From: an uncultured Collinsella sp.
GTDB taxonomy: Bacteria; Actinomycetota; Coriobacteriia; Coriobacteriales; Coriobacteriaceae
Direction of reading: 5' to 3'
Length of the DNA stretch: 64,000 bases
Assembly (NCBI GenBank): GCA_958435945.1
Contig: CAUBIC010000003.1
Span: forward strand, 71,149-135,148
The notes under the pieces: model-generated
Seen by the model: only the letters and a program-made list of their open reading frames with translations
Told to the model about the DNA's origin: nothing
Database searches by the model: none
Position numbers and translations under genes: made by a program
Part shown: positions 17,648-25,896 of the stretch, one piece after another
How positions within the stretch are numbered: the first letter of the stretch is position 1
Layout of the letters: each line of letters opens with the position of its first letter

Positions 17648-18363
17648 GCGCCGGCGCTACGCTACTCAAGCTGCAACAGATCGATTTGGAGCTCGCCCGC
17701 AACAAGAGCGAACTTGCCAATATGCCGGAGCTCAAGGAGCTCGCTTCCAAGCGTAAGACCTACGTTAAGCTCAAGGCCGAGATGACCAAGCTCTACGCCC
17801 AGCGCAAAGACCTGGATATTGAGCTCGACGACCTCAACACCACCGAGATCCAGACCAACAACGCTATCGAGGCTGCCAAAAAGCGTCACGTCGATGGTTC
17901 TGATTACCGCGAGGTGCAGGACCTGGAGAATGAGCTTGCCACCCTGGCAAAGCGTCTGGACAAGATCGAGCACACCCGCAAGGATGTTCTTGTCGCCCAT
18001 AAGGAGGCGCTCGACCGCGAGGCCCGCGCGCAGGCAATCATCGCCAAGTTCGAGGAGGGTGTGAAGGCCGACACCAAGGCCGCCCGCGCCAAGGCCGCCG
18101 ACCTCCAGGCACAGATTGACGCCGCCACTAAGGAGCGCACCGCGCTTGCCGCCACGCTGCCGACCGACGTGCTCACCGACTACGAGCGCCTGCTCAAGCA
18201 GTTCCGCGGCCTGGCTGTCGAGACCATCAAGGGCAACATTCCCACCATCTGCCACACCGCGCTCCAGGCATCGTCCATGAGCGACCTCAACCACGACGGT
18301 AGCGAGATCGCGCACTGCCCGTATTGCCACCGTCTGCTGGTGCTTCCCAGCAAGGAAGCTTAA
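17644..18363 (+). CDS. Coiled-coil protein with C4-type zinc ribbon (CdsZ family)
   Basis: Long charged heptad-rich helices cover residues 1-190, followed by a zinc ribbon. In most relatives the ribbon is two CxxC pairs. Here the second pair is intact (HCPYCHRLL) but the first reads PTICH, so one of the four cysteines appears to be missing. Relatives follow Nif3 genes in many bacteria, and the start here overlaps the Nif3 stop (ATGA). The molecular role is not firmly known. Confidence 0.85.
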   Translation: MSAGATLLKLQQIDLELARNKSELANMPELKELASKRKTYVKLKAEMTKLYAQRKDLDIELDDLNTTEIQTNNAIEAAKKRHVDGSDYREVQDLENELATLAKRLDKIEHTRKDVLVAHKEALDREARAQAIIAKFEEGVKADTKAARAKAADLQAQIDAATKERTALAATLPTDVLTDYERLLKQFRGLAVETIKGNIPTICHTALQASSMSDLNHDGSEIAHCPYCHRLLVLPSKEA

Positions 18364-19581
18364 ATGATGACGGCGGCATCCAACAATTCAATGCAACTTG
18401 AGGGAAAAACGATCCTGCTGGGCATTACCGGCGGGATCGCCGCCTATAAGTCGTGCAATATCGTGCGCCTGCTGCAAAAGCACGGCGCGCGCGTCAAGGT
18501 CGTTATGAGCGAGCATGCCACCGAGTTTGTGGGGCCGCTCACCTTCCGCGCGCTCACCAACGAACCGGTCGCGGTGGGCCTTTTCGACGACCCCTCCGAC
18601 CCCATCCACCACATTTCGCTGGCACAGGAGCCCGATCTGGTGGTCGTGGCGCCCGCGACGGCCAATATCATCGCCAAGATGGCAAACGGCATCGCCGATG
18701 ACCTCATCTCCACCACGCTGCTTGCCACGCCGCGACCCATCGTGATCGCCCCTGCCATGAACAACGGCATGTGGAAGGCGCCGGCGACGCAGGCCAATAT
18801 GGCCGCGCTGCGCGAACGTGGTGTCCATGTGGTGGGACCCGGCAGCGGCTACCTTGCCTGCGGCGACGTGGACACGGGACGCATGAGCGAGCCCGAGGAC
18901 ATCGTCGAGGCCGTCTGCGAGGTGCTGAACCCCGTCCCGCAAGACCTGGCAGGCAAGCGCATTATGATAACCGCCGGCCCCACGCACGAGCCGATCGACC
19001 CCGTGCGCTTTATCGGCAACAAATCGTCGGGCAAGATGGGCATCGCCCTGGCGGGAGAGGCCGCTCGCCGCGGTGCTGCGGTTACGCTTGTGCTGGGGCC
19101 GACATCGCTCGATGTTCCCCGCGGCGTGGAGTTCGTGCGCGTGCAGACCGCCGCAGAGATGCTGCAGGCGGCGCTGGGCGCCTTCCAGACGGCCGATGCG
19201 GCCATTTGCGCGGCCGCTGTCGCCGACTACACCCCCGCAGCCCCTGCCGACCATAAGCTCAAAAAGGCCAACGAACGATTGGATCACATTGAACTGGTCG
19301 AGACAGTCGATATCTTGGCCGAGCTTTCGCGCCAAAAGGGGGAGCGGTGCGTGATCGGCTTTGCGGCTGAGACCGATAACGTCGTGGAGTACGCTCGGCG
19401 AAAGCTCGCCCGCAAGGGTTGCGACGCCATTATCGCCAACGATGTCTCGCGCGCCGATTCGGGCTTTGGAACCGATACCAACAAGGCCTGGATCGTGAGC
19501 ACAGCGGGTACGCAAGAACTTCCCGTTCTAACAAAACCACAGCTCGCGGATACAATTTTGGACTTGCTTCAAAATTTGTAA
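18364..19581 (+). CDS. coaBC: Bifunctional phosphopantothenoylcysteine decarboxylase/ligase
   Basis: Two successive coenzyme A steps. The N-terminal CoaC flavodomain shows GITGGIAAYKSCN, APATANIIAKMANGIADDL, PAMNNGMW and the active-site Cys in GSGYLACGD. The C-terminal CoaB domain shows ITAGPTHEPIDPVRFI, NKSSGKMG and DHKLKKAN. Two adjacent ATGs (18364 and 18367) follow directly on the previous stop codon. It is the last gene of the co-directional run. Confidence 0.95.
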   Translation: MMTAASNNSMQLEGKTILLGITGGIAAYKSCNIVRLLQKHGARVKVVMSEHATEFVGPLTFRALTNEPVAVGLFDDPSDPIHHISLAQEPDLVVVAPATANIIAKMANGIADDLISTTLLATPRPIVIAPAMNNGMWKAPATQANMAALRERGVHVVGPGSGYLACGDVDTGRMSEPEDIVEAVCEVLNPVPQDLAGKRIMITAGPTHEPIDPVRFIGNKSSGKMGIALAGEAARRGAAVTLVLGPTSLDVPRGVEFVRVQTAAEMLQAALGAFQTADAAICAAAVADYTPAAPADHKLKKANERLDHIELVETVDILAELSRQKGERCVIGFAAETDNVVEYARRKLARKGCDAIIANDVSRADSGFGTDTNKAWIVSTAGTQELPVLTKPQLADTILDLLQNL

Positions 19582-19589
19582 AAAAGTTC

Positions 19590-19619
19590 TTGCACAAGGG
19601 CAAAGTTTCGGGTTAATAT
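19590..19619 (+). promoter_or_regulatory. Promoter of tRNA-Pro
   Basis: TTGCAC (19590-19595), an 18-bp spacer and TAATAT (19614-19619), 42 bp before the tRNA. Confidence 0.6.
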
Positions 19620-19661
19620 ACTCCCTGTTGCGAGTGAGAGCAGCGCAACAAACAAAAGCTT

Positions 19662-19738
<77 letters not shown>

Positions 19739-19747
19739 GAAGTTTGC

Positions 19748-19777
19748 AGGTCAGGCACCTAGTGCCTGACCTTTTTT
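19748..19777 (+). terminator. Terminator of tRNA-Pro
   Basis: Stem AGGTCAGGCAC/GTGCCTGACCT with a T6 run. The 3' half recurs at 34048-34076. Confidence 0.9.
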
Positions 19778-19784
19778 GTTTTAA
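19755..19784. repeat. Left direct repeat flanking the accessory region (att-like)
   Basis: GCACCTAGTGCCTGAC plus the following T run and GTTTTAA match GCACTTAGTGCCTGAC with T run and GTTTAAA at 34048-34076. The 30-bp repeat lies at the 3' side of tRNA-Pro, a usual integration site for islands. No integrase gene is visible between the copies, so the att interpretation is inference. Confidence 0.45.
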
Positions 19785-20208
19785 GCAGTTGTTTAATTTT
19801 CAGTAAGCAATAGGGTGCCAAAAATCTACCTACGCGATAATCGCCTTTTGCGGCTACTTGCGCGTTTTGCACGCGCTTGAGCCGATTTATTAACGCGATA
19901 TGAATCTACATACGCGTAGCTGGTATACAGCCGAATACAGGCTGTATTTATCGCGGCGATTTACGTAGATATAGCGACTGTAACGAACAAGCGTGTCGCT
20001 GTATTTATTCCAGTAGTTCACTTGATCGGTGGACAAGTGGGCTGTTGCAACGAAACGCCAAGCGGGATGGGCTCTATACGAGGATGCCGCAGGAGTAATG
20101 GCGGGGGAGTGCGGCAGGCGCTCTGAGAGCCGCTGTGTGACCCCATTTCTCCTCAAACCGATAACCTATGCCACAAACATCAAACCGTTCGAGTAACCGC
20201 CAAAAGAA
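19785..20208. other. Intergenic, AT-richer, short inverted repeats, no supported gene
   Basis: The 424 bases contain several short palindromes built on TACGCG and ACAGC motifs (for example around 19888-19960) and a short minus-strand frame of 88 codons with no family resemblance. Composition is poorer in GC than the core genes. I see no promoter or RNA gene that I can support. Confidence 0.5.
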
Positions 20209-20233
20209 AAGCCCGCACAGGCCGTGCGGGCTT
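20209..20233 (-). terminator. Hairpin after the pilin-lectin gene (terminator or DGR-type stem-loop)
   Basis: Ten-bp perfect stem AAGCCCGCAC/GTGCGGGCTT with a 5-nt loop, 11 bases after the stop codon, followed on the minus strand by TTCTTTTGG. The same hairpin and flank follow the truncated copy at 28063. A terminator is the simple reading; GC-rich hairpins just after variable repeats are also known in retroelement-diversified genes. Confidence 0.75.
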
Positions 20234-20244
20234 AACAGATGAAT

Positions 20245-21235
20245 CTAGAAGCACCAAGCTGGGCAGACGCGATTCGAGTTCGTCGCGACGTAGTTGTACG
20301 ACGGATCGCCGTTGCTGTTGACATAGAGGAAGAGCGCAGAGGCGCTCGGATTCAAGGAACACTCCCACCAAGCGACGCCAACACTCAGGCAATCGTTACC
20401 CGAATAATTGTTCGTCACCTTACCCTTGAAGGCCTCGTACTGGGTTCCTTCGTTTCCGATCCAAGAATAACCAGACCAGCCGCTATAAGGGGTCTCGACG
20501 ATTTCGGAATAACTGAGCATGAACAGCTTGTCCGAGGTCGCCGTCACGGCGGCATTCTTGTCGGTTCCATCAACGTTGTTCGTCAGCTTCCTGACCGGCT
20601 TCACCTTGGATTGGAAATCGGAGGGCATCAGGTTCCAGATCTCGCCGGAGTTCATCTTCGCGCGGAGTTCCGACTTCTCCCAGCCACCGGCATTGGTGTT
20701 GGTGGCGTTCACGCGAGATTTGATACCCGTCGAGGCGGCGAGGAACGTCAGGCCCGTCTTGCCGCTACCATCGGCCAAGTCATCGTGGTTGATGCCGATA
20801 ATCTTGTACTCGAGCGTCTGACCATCGGTGAGCTTCATCGAGAACTTCGTCCCTGCATTCATCGCGGCCTCCGCCTTGGCGAAGGCGGACGATGCCTCGC
20901 CCTTCGCGGCGATGTCCTCGGCCACGGCCTTCTGCTCTTCGAGGGTCCAGTCCTTCGCGTCCTTGGCGATAGCCGCCTGGACGGTCGCGGAATCGGTACC
21001 TGCAGACCCTCCGCCGGATGCGCCTCCCTCGACGCCGCCAACCGTCCCATTGTTCACCGTGTTGCCGACCAGGTTGAACTGGTTGCGGATGGCTCCGGCC
21101 ACGCCGGGTCCCGCGAACACGATCACCAGGCCGATGACCGCGATGATCAGGACGTACTCGATGATTCCTTGGCCTCCGGAGGCGGATACCTCTAGGAGAT
21201 ACCCCCCCCCGGAGGTTCTGCGCCGCTGCATGCAT
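20245..21235 (-). CDS. Predicted Flp-type pilin with lectin-like variable C-terminus
   Basis: The N-terminus has a type IVb prepilin motif, G-QGIIEY (Glu and Tyr at +5/+6 after the processing Gly), then a hydrophobic helix. A Gly-rich linker and an Ala/Lys helical segment follow. The C-terminal 180 residues resemble DUF6273/C-type-lectin-like domains (GWEKSELR, MNSGEIWNLMP, EGTQYEAFKG) and end in CPAWCF. The last 44 residues differ at 25 positions from a truncated copy at 28099, without gaps. Nine G (coding strand, 21202-21210) lie just after the start. The best RBS (GGGAG, 21244-21248) is 8 bases from the ATG at 21235, which is out of frame with the body. The ATG at 21231 is in frame but 12 bases away. 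Expression may therefore be phase-variable. Tad export genes are not seen. Confidence 0.7.
21202..21210 (-). repeat. Homopolymer tract G9 near the start of the pilin-lectin gene
   Basis: Nine consecutive C on the plus strand (G on the coding strand), at codons 8-10. With eight or eleven G the strongest start (21235) would be in frame with the pilin; with nine it is not. Such tracts change length by slippage. Confidence 0.8.
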
Positions 21236-21329
21236 ATGCGACACTCCCTTCGCTCAGGGTGAATAGAAACGAGCTGAGCGTAGGGTTATCGCGGGAATCT
21301 GTCTTTGTCTTGCCGCTGCGGCATCTTGA

Positions 21330-21551
21330 CTATTGCCATGCCTTGGGAAGGATTACGCCGGGTACGTTCTTGTTGGAGTCGCTATGCAGTGTATTCGGGC
21401 TGATGTTCCAGTCGGAACAATCCAGATGGAAACTCCGGCACTGCTCGGACATTCCCGTTAAGTCATATACAGCACTGAAATCGCACTTGGCACCGAGACC
21501 AGTTACGTCCACATCCGCGTCCGGAACGAATCGAAGCGGTATCCCGTTTCA
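21330..21551 (-). pseudogene. C-terminal fragment of a BspA-like repeat surface protein
   Basis: An open minus-strand frame of about 72 codons without a convincing start. It contains YDLTGMSEQC and LDCSDWNIS, resembling the CxxLxxLDLSxWDTS units of BspA-type leucine-rich repeats, and ends NVPGVILPKAWQ. It has no upstream body, so it is read as a remnant. The family assignment is by pattern only. Confidence 0.4.
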
Positions 21552-21771
21552 AAACGAAGCCTCGGTCCATGAAGGAGACTTTCCCATATACATAGATTAA
21601 GATAATACCGTGTATGACGAATATGAACTTGAGCATATTCCGTCCGTATTCATACTGGATGATCAAGGAAACATCATCGGCTTATCCGAAGGAGAGGAAG
21701 AACCTCTTGCCTTATTAAAGAAATACGCCGAATACAACGGATATAAAGCGGAAGGAGGCGACATCGAGTAA
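21552..21771 (+). pseudogene. Thioredoxin-fold protein fragment with internal stop
   Basis: One plus frame reads EGDFPIYID, a TAA at 21598, then DNTVYDEYELEHIPSVFIL and DDQGNIIG before a stop at 21769. The IPSVFILDDQGN stretch matches the cis-Pro and beta-turn region of thioredoxin-like proteins. The N-terminal CxxC half is absent. It reads as a decayed 3' remnant with lower GC than the core genes. Confidence 0.45.
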
Positions 21772-21800
21772 CTATCAAAGGCCAGATTAAGGAGCCAGCC

Positions 21801-22098
21801 ATGAAGAAATGCCTGCCCCCCATCGTCTCAGCAGCTCTTTGCCTCTCCCTTGTCATGACACCATTTGTGCCCGTTGCGGCAGCCTATGCCGACGAGGGAT
21901 CTCCCGCCGAGAGCAGCGAGATCTACGTCGGAGTCAATTACGACGAAAATTACGATATATCCCTTTTTTGAGCGCGGGCGCTGCGCGGATTCATATTCCA
22001 AGGCGTGGTGCGATTCTCACGGATCTGCAAATAACCGCCCCGTCCCTCACAAGGTCAAGCTGAACGCGAAGGAGGAGGCTTGCCTGCGCGATCTCTAG
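21801..22098 (+). pseudogene. Short secreted protein with frameshift at a T6 tract
   Basis: The ATG at 21801, after GGAG, starts a clear signal peptide (MKKCLPPIVSAALCLSL, ending AAAYADE). The frame stops at 21971 after 56 residues, directly at six T (21964-21969). If one T is removed, the frame continues for about 42 codons to 22098 through a Cys-containing segment (RGRCADSYSKAWCDSHG) and ends EEACLRDL. The gene is either broken or switched by slippage. I do not recognise the mature part; a bacteriocin-like peptide is possible but unproven. Confidence 0.5.
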
Positions 22099-22218
22099 CT
22101 TGTTGGCACCGCTGAAGTTATCGCCGGTCTCGTGACAACCGGTCCTAGCGGCGGCTTTTTTGCAACCGCAATGACATCGTACCGACTTTTCATTTGCATG
22201 TTCTGAAAGGAAGTTGCC

Positions 22219-22458
22219 ATGCTGTCGCAAAATCAATCGAGATACTTGGTCACAATCGGCTTTGCCCTGCTCGCATTACTCTTTGCTAGCGACCTTTTGC
22301 TGAAACCGCCCAAGGAACTCGTTTTGCTTGCCATAGACTGCATTTCCGCCCTTTACTTTACGGCAACCCTAATCATCGGACTAAAGGAGAGGAAAAAAGG
22401 CGCAGTCGCCGCATCCGCCGTATGCTTGATCATAACCATTGCCTCATTCTTTATCTGA
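22219..22458 (+). CDS. Small membrane protein, 79 aa, unknown
   Basis: Two or three hydrophobic segments (YLVTIGFALLALLFASDLL; LVLLAIDCISALYFTATLIIG; AVAASAVCLIITIASFFI) separated by short charged turns (KPPKE, KERKK). AAAGGAAG lies 6 bases before the ATG. It follows the short secreted peptide gene. Small multi-span proteins in that position are sometimes immunity proteins, but nothing in the sequence proves that here. Confidence 0.6.
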   Translation: MLSQNQSRYLVTIGFALLALLFASDLLLKPPKELVLLAIDCISALYFTATLIIGLKERKKGAVAASAVCLIITIASFFI

Positions 22459-22470
22459 CACATTGGTGAT

Positions 22471-22795
22471 CTAGGGGCGATATCGTAGGAATACGACCGG
22501 GAGAGCCGGGACCAGATTGCCCGGGTTGCCCGGTCGGCTCGCGCGACGGCGCGGCGGTTCCACAGAAAGCTCTCCCGACTTCACGCCGTTTCTGATCGCA
22601 TTGTAGACAGCCATCTCGTCTTCGCAGTCGGCGAGCACGCGGTGTGCGTCGTCGTTTTGGATGTCCAGTAAATCTCGAAGGTCCTCCATGCACCAGCGTC
22701 CGAGATTTGGCCATGCGCGTTGCGCGAGCTGATAAGTGTCGATTGCGATGTTGTGGTTAAAGTCCAGGCCAAAGCCGTCCCAGGCAGAACAGCTT
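22471..22795 (-). pseudogene. DnaQ-like exonuclease fragment (C-terminal part)
   Basis: The minus frame reads GLDFNHNIAIDTYQLAQ, then AHRVLADCEDEMAVYN, matching the Exo II and Exo III region of DEDDh 3'-5' exonucleases (final HxAxxDxE box). The N-terminal Exo I motif DxE is missing and no start codon fits. After the exonuclease part there is an Arg/Pro-rich tail. A truncated remnant. Confidence 0.6.
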
Positions 22796-22829
22796 TGTTT
22801 CCTTGATTATCACCTTCATCCGGACACTT

Positions 22830-22865
22830 CCCGCATTCATCCGTGTGTGTACGGATGAATGCGGG
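22830..22865. repeat. Perfect 15-bp inverted repeat (hairpin)
   Basis: CCCGCATTCATCCGT and its complement ACGGATGAATGCGGG are separated by GTGTGT. There is no T run. It lies downstream of the minus-strand secreted-protein gene and may end its transcript. Confidence 0.7.
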
Positions 22866-22874
22866 GTTCAATAC

Positions 22875-22903
22875 CCCGGCGGCCTGATCGGCAGACCGCC
22901 GGG
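22875..22903. repeat. GC-rich inverted repeat next to the secreted-protein stop codon
   Basis: CCCGGCGG/CCGCCGGG around a 13-nt spacer, 5 bases from the stop codon at 22909. Together with the hairpin at 22830 it probably serves as a terminator. Confidence 0.55.
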
Positions 22904-22908
22904 AACTC

Positions 22909-23337
22909 TCACTCCTCGATAAAAGCCGGCACTCGGTTAGTCCTGCGCATCTTGAAATCGCCAGTCTCGTGGGAGACGTAGAGAATGCCGTCCATCCCAT
23001 CTCGCGATGCATATGAAAGGTGAACAGAACCGCAATCCGCTCCATCATTGTCGAGAAGATCGAACGAATTCGGGTCGCTCGTTGCGGCCAAACGACCACT
23101 CAGACAAGAGCCATCGTCATTACAGATTTGCCATTCCATGTCTTCGCCTGCAAGAATCGCCATAGACGGCCTGGTCGCGCCATCGTTGACATACATCCCG
23201 TCTATGCCAAACCCATTTTCAGCGCCATCGATGAACGACTGCCCGGACCTATACCTCGCAAATGATGCACATAGCACCATTGCAAGACAAAGTACAGAGC
23301 CAACAATCGCTATCTTTGTATAGCTCTTGCCTATCAT
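22909..23337 (-). CDS. Membrane-anchored or secreted protein, unknown
   Basis: A 142-aa protein with an N-terminal hydrophobic helix (IAIVGSVLCLAMVLCASFA) after a short basic start (GKSYTK). The rest is acidic and hydrophilic, with three Cys (ICNDDGSC and ADCGSV) that could form disulfides. The ATG at 23337 has GGAGG eight bases upstream, so I prefer it to the GTG at 23346. It begins 2 bases after the stop of the ABC fusion gene and is presumably cotranscribed. No family recognised. Confidence 0.65.
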   Translation of the reverse strand: MIGKSYTKIAIVGSVLCLAMVLCASFARYRSGQSFIDGAENGFGIDGMYVNDGATRPSMAILAGEDMEWQICNDDGSCLSGRLAATSDPNSFDLLDNDGADCGSVHLSYASRDGMDGILYVSHETGDFKMRRTNRVPAFIEE

Positions 23338-23338
23338 G

Positions 23339-25153
23339 TTATTCACCTCCCTCGTATGTATCGAGGTATTCCTGCTTGAGCGTCTGCGAGGACGACTCGA
23401 TCTTTTCCACGAGCGTGCCGGCCTCGATGAAGTAGAACGAGTTGGTGAGGTCTGCCAGGTCGTCGAGTAGATGGCTTGAAATGAGCACGCTGCGTCCCCG
23501 CGCCACCTCGCTGCGCATCGCGTCGCAGGAGGTTTTCCGCTTTCCCGGATCGAGGCCGTTCAGCGGTTCATCGAGGATGAGGTACGGGCAACCGGTCGCT
23601 ATCGCCATGGCAAGCTTTACCTGCTGCTTCATTCCTGTCGAGAGTTTACGGGTCGGCTTGTCGAGATATGGGGAGATTCCGAGGGAGTCGCAGAGCGAGT
23701 CGATGTCGGCGGCCGATTTCCACGCCTCCCTAACGAAAGCAAGGTGCTCGATGGCCGATAGCGTGGGATAGAGATCTGCGCCGCCCGAAGAGCTCAGGTA
23801 GACGAGTTCTGCAAATTCGGCTGATCGACGTTGGCAGATTCCGTCTGCCGCCAGGCTTCCCGAGCGGATGCGGGTGGGAAATTGGCCCGACAGCGCTTCA
23901 AGAAGGGTGGTTTTCCCCGAGCCGTTGGGAGCAACGAGGCCCGCCGCCGTTCCCGGGCTCAGGAAAAGCGACCCGATTGAAAGTATCGTCGTGCTTCCGT
24001 ATCCCACGCTCGCGTCTAGAAGCTCGAGCCCATGGTGCTTTTTCGCGGGTCCAGGCTGTTTGGGGGAACGTGTCGCAACGGCGCCGACCGCAAAAAGGAC
24101 CGCGACGTATGCCAGGGCCACGGCAAGCATCGATGCGCTGCCTGAACCGGAGCCAAGGAATTCTGTCGGGAAGCATCCTACGTAACCCGTTGCCTCGATA
24201 GGCGAGAACACGGCCAGCGGCAGGAGCTCGAGCGCGGCATTATGCCCCAGTGCCGAATCGGACAATAACGGGAATGCCGGGGCCGCGACAAGCAACGCGG
24301 AGGCAAGGGGGCCCGCGAAGACGCGCCTCGTTGCGGTCGATAGGACGACGGAACAAATGGATATCAAGGTTCCACCCGCGAGCAGCGCGAGAAGTATGGT
24401 CGTGAAGACGTTTCCCGCGGTCGTGGTGGTGAGCGCGCCGTTATGGAAGAAGGCGATCGGGTACCCGATCTGCCCGAAGCCGTTTAGGGCCAAGGCGTAA
24501 ATACTCCCGGGCGCAAGGCCGGCGAGGAGCATCGCGGTCCCCGCGACGATTATCGAAAACACGATCTGGATAAGGCGCCGGAATTTGGGTGCGGGCGCCT
24601 TTGCCGCCAGGGTACCGGGCCTTGTGGCGCCGAGCAGGAGTATCGACGAGAGAAGGAAGGGGATGAAGGGAAGGAAAGACGGCGCCGCGGCAATGGCGTA
24701 AGGCAGGAAGGAAAGGAATGGCAGGTCGTTTGCGGAGGCCGGGATATCCGTGATGCCGGAGCTGCTCAGGGCGCGGCAATACGCGAGCTCCGCGTCATTG
24801 GTCTCTCGGTCTCCCACGATGGACCCGGATTGGAAGCCTTCGTCCATGAGCGCGTAGTAGCTCTCGGCAGAGTCGAGAAAGGCGGCGTCGGTTTGAGCGG
24901 CGAGGGCGGCGTTCGCGTATCTTGCAAGCTCCGCGTCGACTTGCTGCTCTGGCGATAGGTCTGTGCCGCTGGCCTGGGGCGCGCGCGTATTGAATGCGTC
25001 GACAAAGCCCTGCATGCCCTGCTTCATAAAGAAGGGCCCGTAGATGGGTGAATTGAACGCAATGGGGACGGAAAAGGCTGCAGCGAGAACGAGCGTACAA
25101 ATCCATACGGCCCTGTCTCTTAGGATTAGTTTGAGAAGAAGTCGACAGTACAT
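23339..25153 (-). CDS. ABC transporter with fused permease and ATPase domains
   Basis: Residues 1-360 form an ABC-2-like membrane domain: a first helix (WICTLVLAAAFSVPIAF), a long extracellular loop of about 120 residues, then five or six hydrophobic helices. The last 230 residues form one ATPase with Walker A APNGSGKTT, signature LSTGMKQQ, Walker B YLILDEPLNGLDPG and switch His in LISSHLLDD. The permease-first fusion resembles exporters near peptide or bacteriocin genes. The substrate is unknown. It is cotranscribed with a small secreted protein and lies near a frameshifted secreted peptide. Confidence 0.8.
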   Translation of the reverse strand: MYCRLLLKLILRDRAVWICTLVLAAAFSVPIAFNSPIYGPFFMKQGMQGFVDAFNTRAPQASGTDLSPEQQVDAELARYANAALAAQTDAAFLDSAESYYALMDEGFQSGSIVGDRETNDAELAYCRALSSSGITDIPASANDLPFLSFLPYAIAAAPSFLPFIPFLLSSILLLGATRPGTLAAKAPAPKFRRLIQIVFSIIVAGTAMLLAGLAPGSIYALALNGFGQIGYPIAFFHNGALTTTTAGNVFTTILLALLAGGTLISICSVVLSTATRRVFAGPLASALLVAAPAFPLLSDSALGHNAALELLPLAVFSPIEATGYVGCFPTEFLGSGSGSASMLAVALAYVAVLFAVGAVATRSPKQPGPAKKHHGLELLDASVGYGSTTILSIGSLFLSPGTAAGLVAPNGSGKTTLLEALSGQFPTRIRSGSLAADGICQRRSAEFAELVYLSSSGGADLYPTLSAIEHLAFVREAWKSAADIDSLCDSLGISPYLDKPTRKLSTGMKQQVKLAMAIATGCPYLILDEPLNGLDPGKRKTSCDAMRSEVARGRSVLISSHLLDDLADLTNSFYFIEAGTLVEKIESSSQTLKQEYLDTYEGGE

Positions 25154-25632
25154 TTGGAAGCAACTACGTTCCTCAAAGAATTGTTAGATTAAAAGTAACA
25201 GACCGGATGAAGATGCGTAAGATGGGGGCGAGGCGAATGGCTGAACGGTATCGATACGCGGGTTCAACGGTATTATATTGACCACATAGATTATTAACTT
25301 GCATTTCTAACAGTTAAGGAGACGGGTACTTTCCAGCACACTCCTTCGATGATGCCTTCCGCTAGTTGCTATGCCGGTTTCAGCCAACAAAGAATGTGCC
25401 CGGGCGCTCAGGTTCACCGTTAGCGTTGGCAACATATGAGATGGGCCAGACCCTTGCCGCGCGCCGATTGCGCGAGAGGTGTCGGGCTCCATGTTTATTC
25501 CACCTGCTTGTTATCAACCAGCTTCGTTCAACGTCAGACATTCAAGATGCCAGACGTCGAACCTGCGCCAAAGACGCAGCTGGGGCTACTAGTTGCCTAC
25601 AATCGCTCGCGAAGCTCGCCTGTTCGTGCGTG
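25154..25632. other. Intergenic, no supported gene
   Basis: This stretch upstream of the transporter must contain its promoter, but I cannot place a convincing -35/-10 pair. Short ORFs on both strands look like chance. From about 25440 on the GC content rises, and part of the sequence may be remnant coding DNA. Confidence 0.4.
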
Positions 25633-25658
25633 AATGTCTGACAGCTCCGTCAGACATT
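25633..25658. repeat. 10-bp inverted repeat
   Basis: AATGTCTGAC and GTCAGACATT around AGCTCC. The related words GTCAGACATT (about 25543) and GTCGGACATT (about 25670) occur nearby, so the word is locally repeated. Confidence 0.55.
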
Positions 25659-25798
25659 GTCGGACATTTGATTGTTCGACAAATGCGCACGTGGTCGCGT
25701 TCGCAAAGATTACTGAACGGTCGATGGGTGCGTTGAGACCGGAGCAAACGACGGATGCCAGAAAAATGGCCTCACAGAATCACACCCATGGTTGATAA

Positions 25799-25836
25799 AA
25801 TTGACCGCCCGGGCGCAAATACCCGGGCGGTCAATT
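25799..25836. terminator. Strong hairpin, probably a bidirectional terminator
   Basis: Perfect 15-bp stem AATTGACCGCCCGGG/CCCGGGCGGTCAATT with an 8-nt loop. Possibly the end of the remnant coding frame at 25897, or left over from a lost gene. Confidence 0.6.
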
Positions 25837-25896
25837 CATCCCCTCGTTCGCGATCCTGTTGGGTTTTGGGGCTTTGACATGTCGTTGACGGATGGA

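Noticed and set aside
20050..20095. Possible template repeat or third variable copy downstream of the pilin-lectin gene
   Set aside because: A minus-strand stretch ending HPAWRF resembles the CPAWCF end at about 64 percent of bases over 39, but similarity stops upstream, the stop codon is absent and A is not enriched at variable sites. Too weak to call; a genome-wide template search would decide.
21801..22098. Lactococcin-972-type bacteriocin
   Set aside because: The signal peptide and nearby transporter invite the idea, but the mature part lacks the Gly/Trp/Tyr/His pattern of that family and the transporter is not of the associated type.
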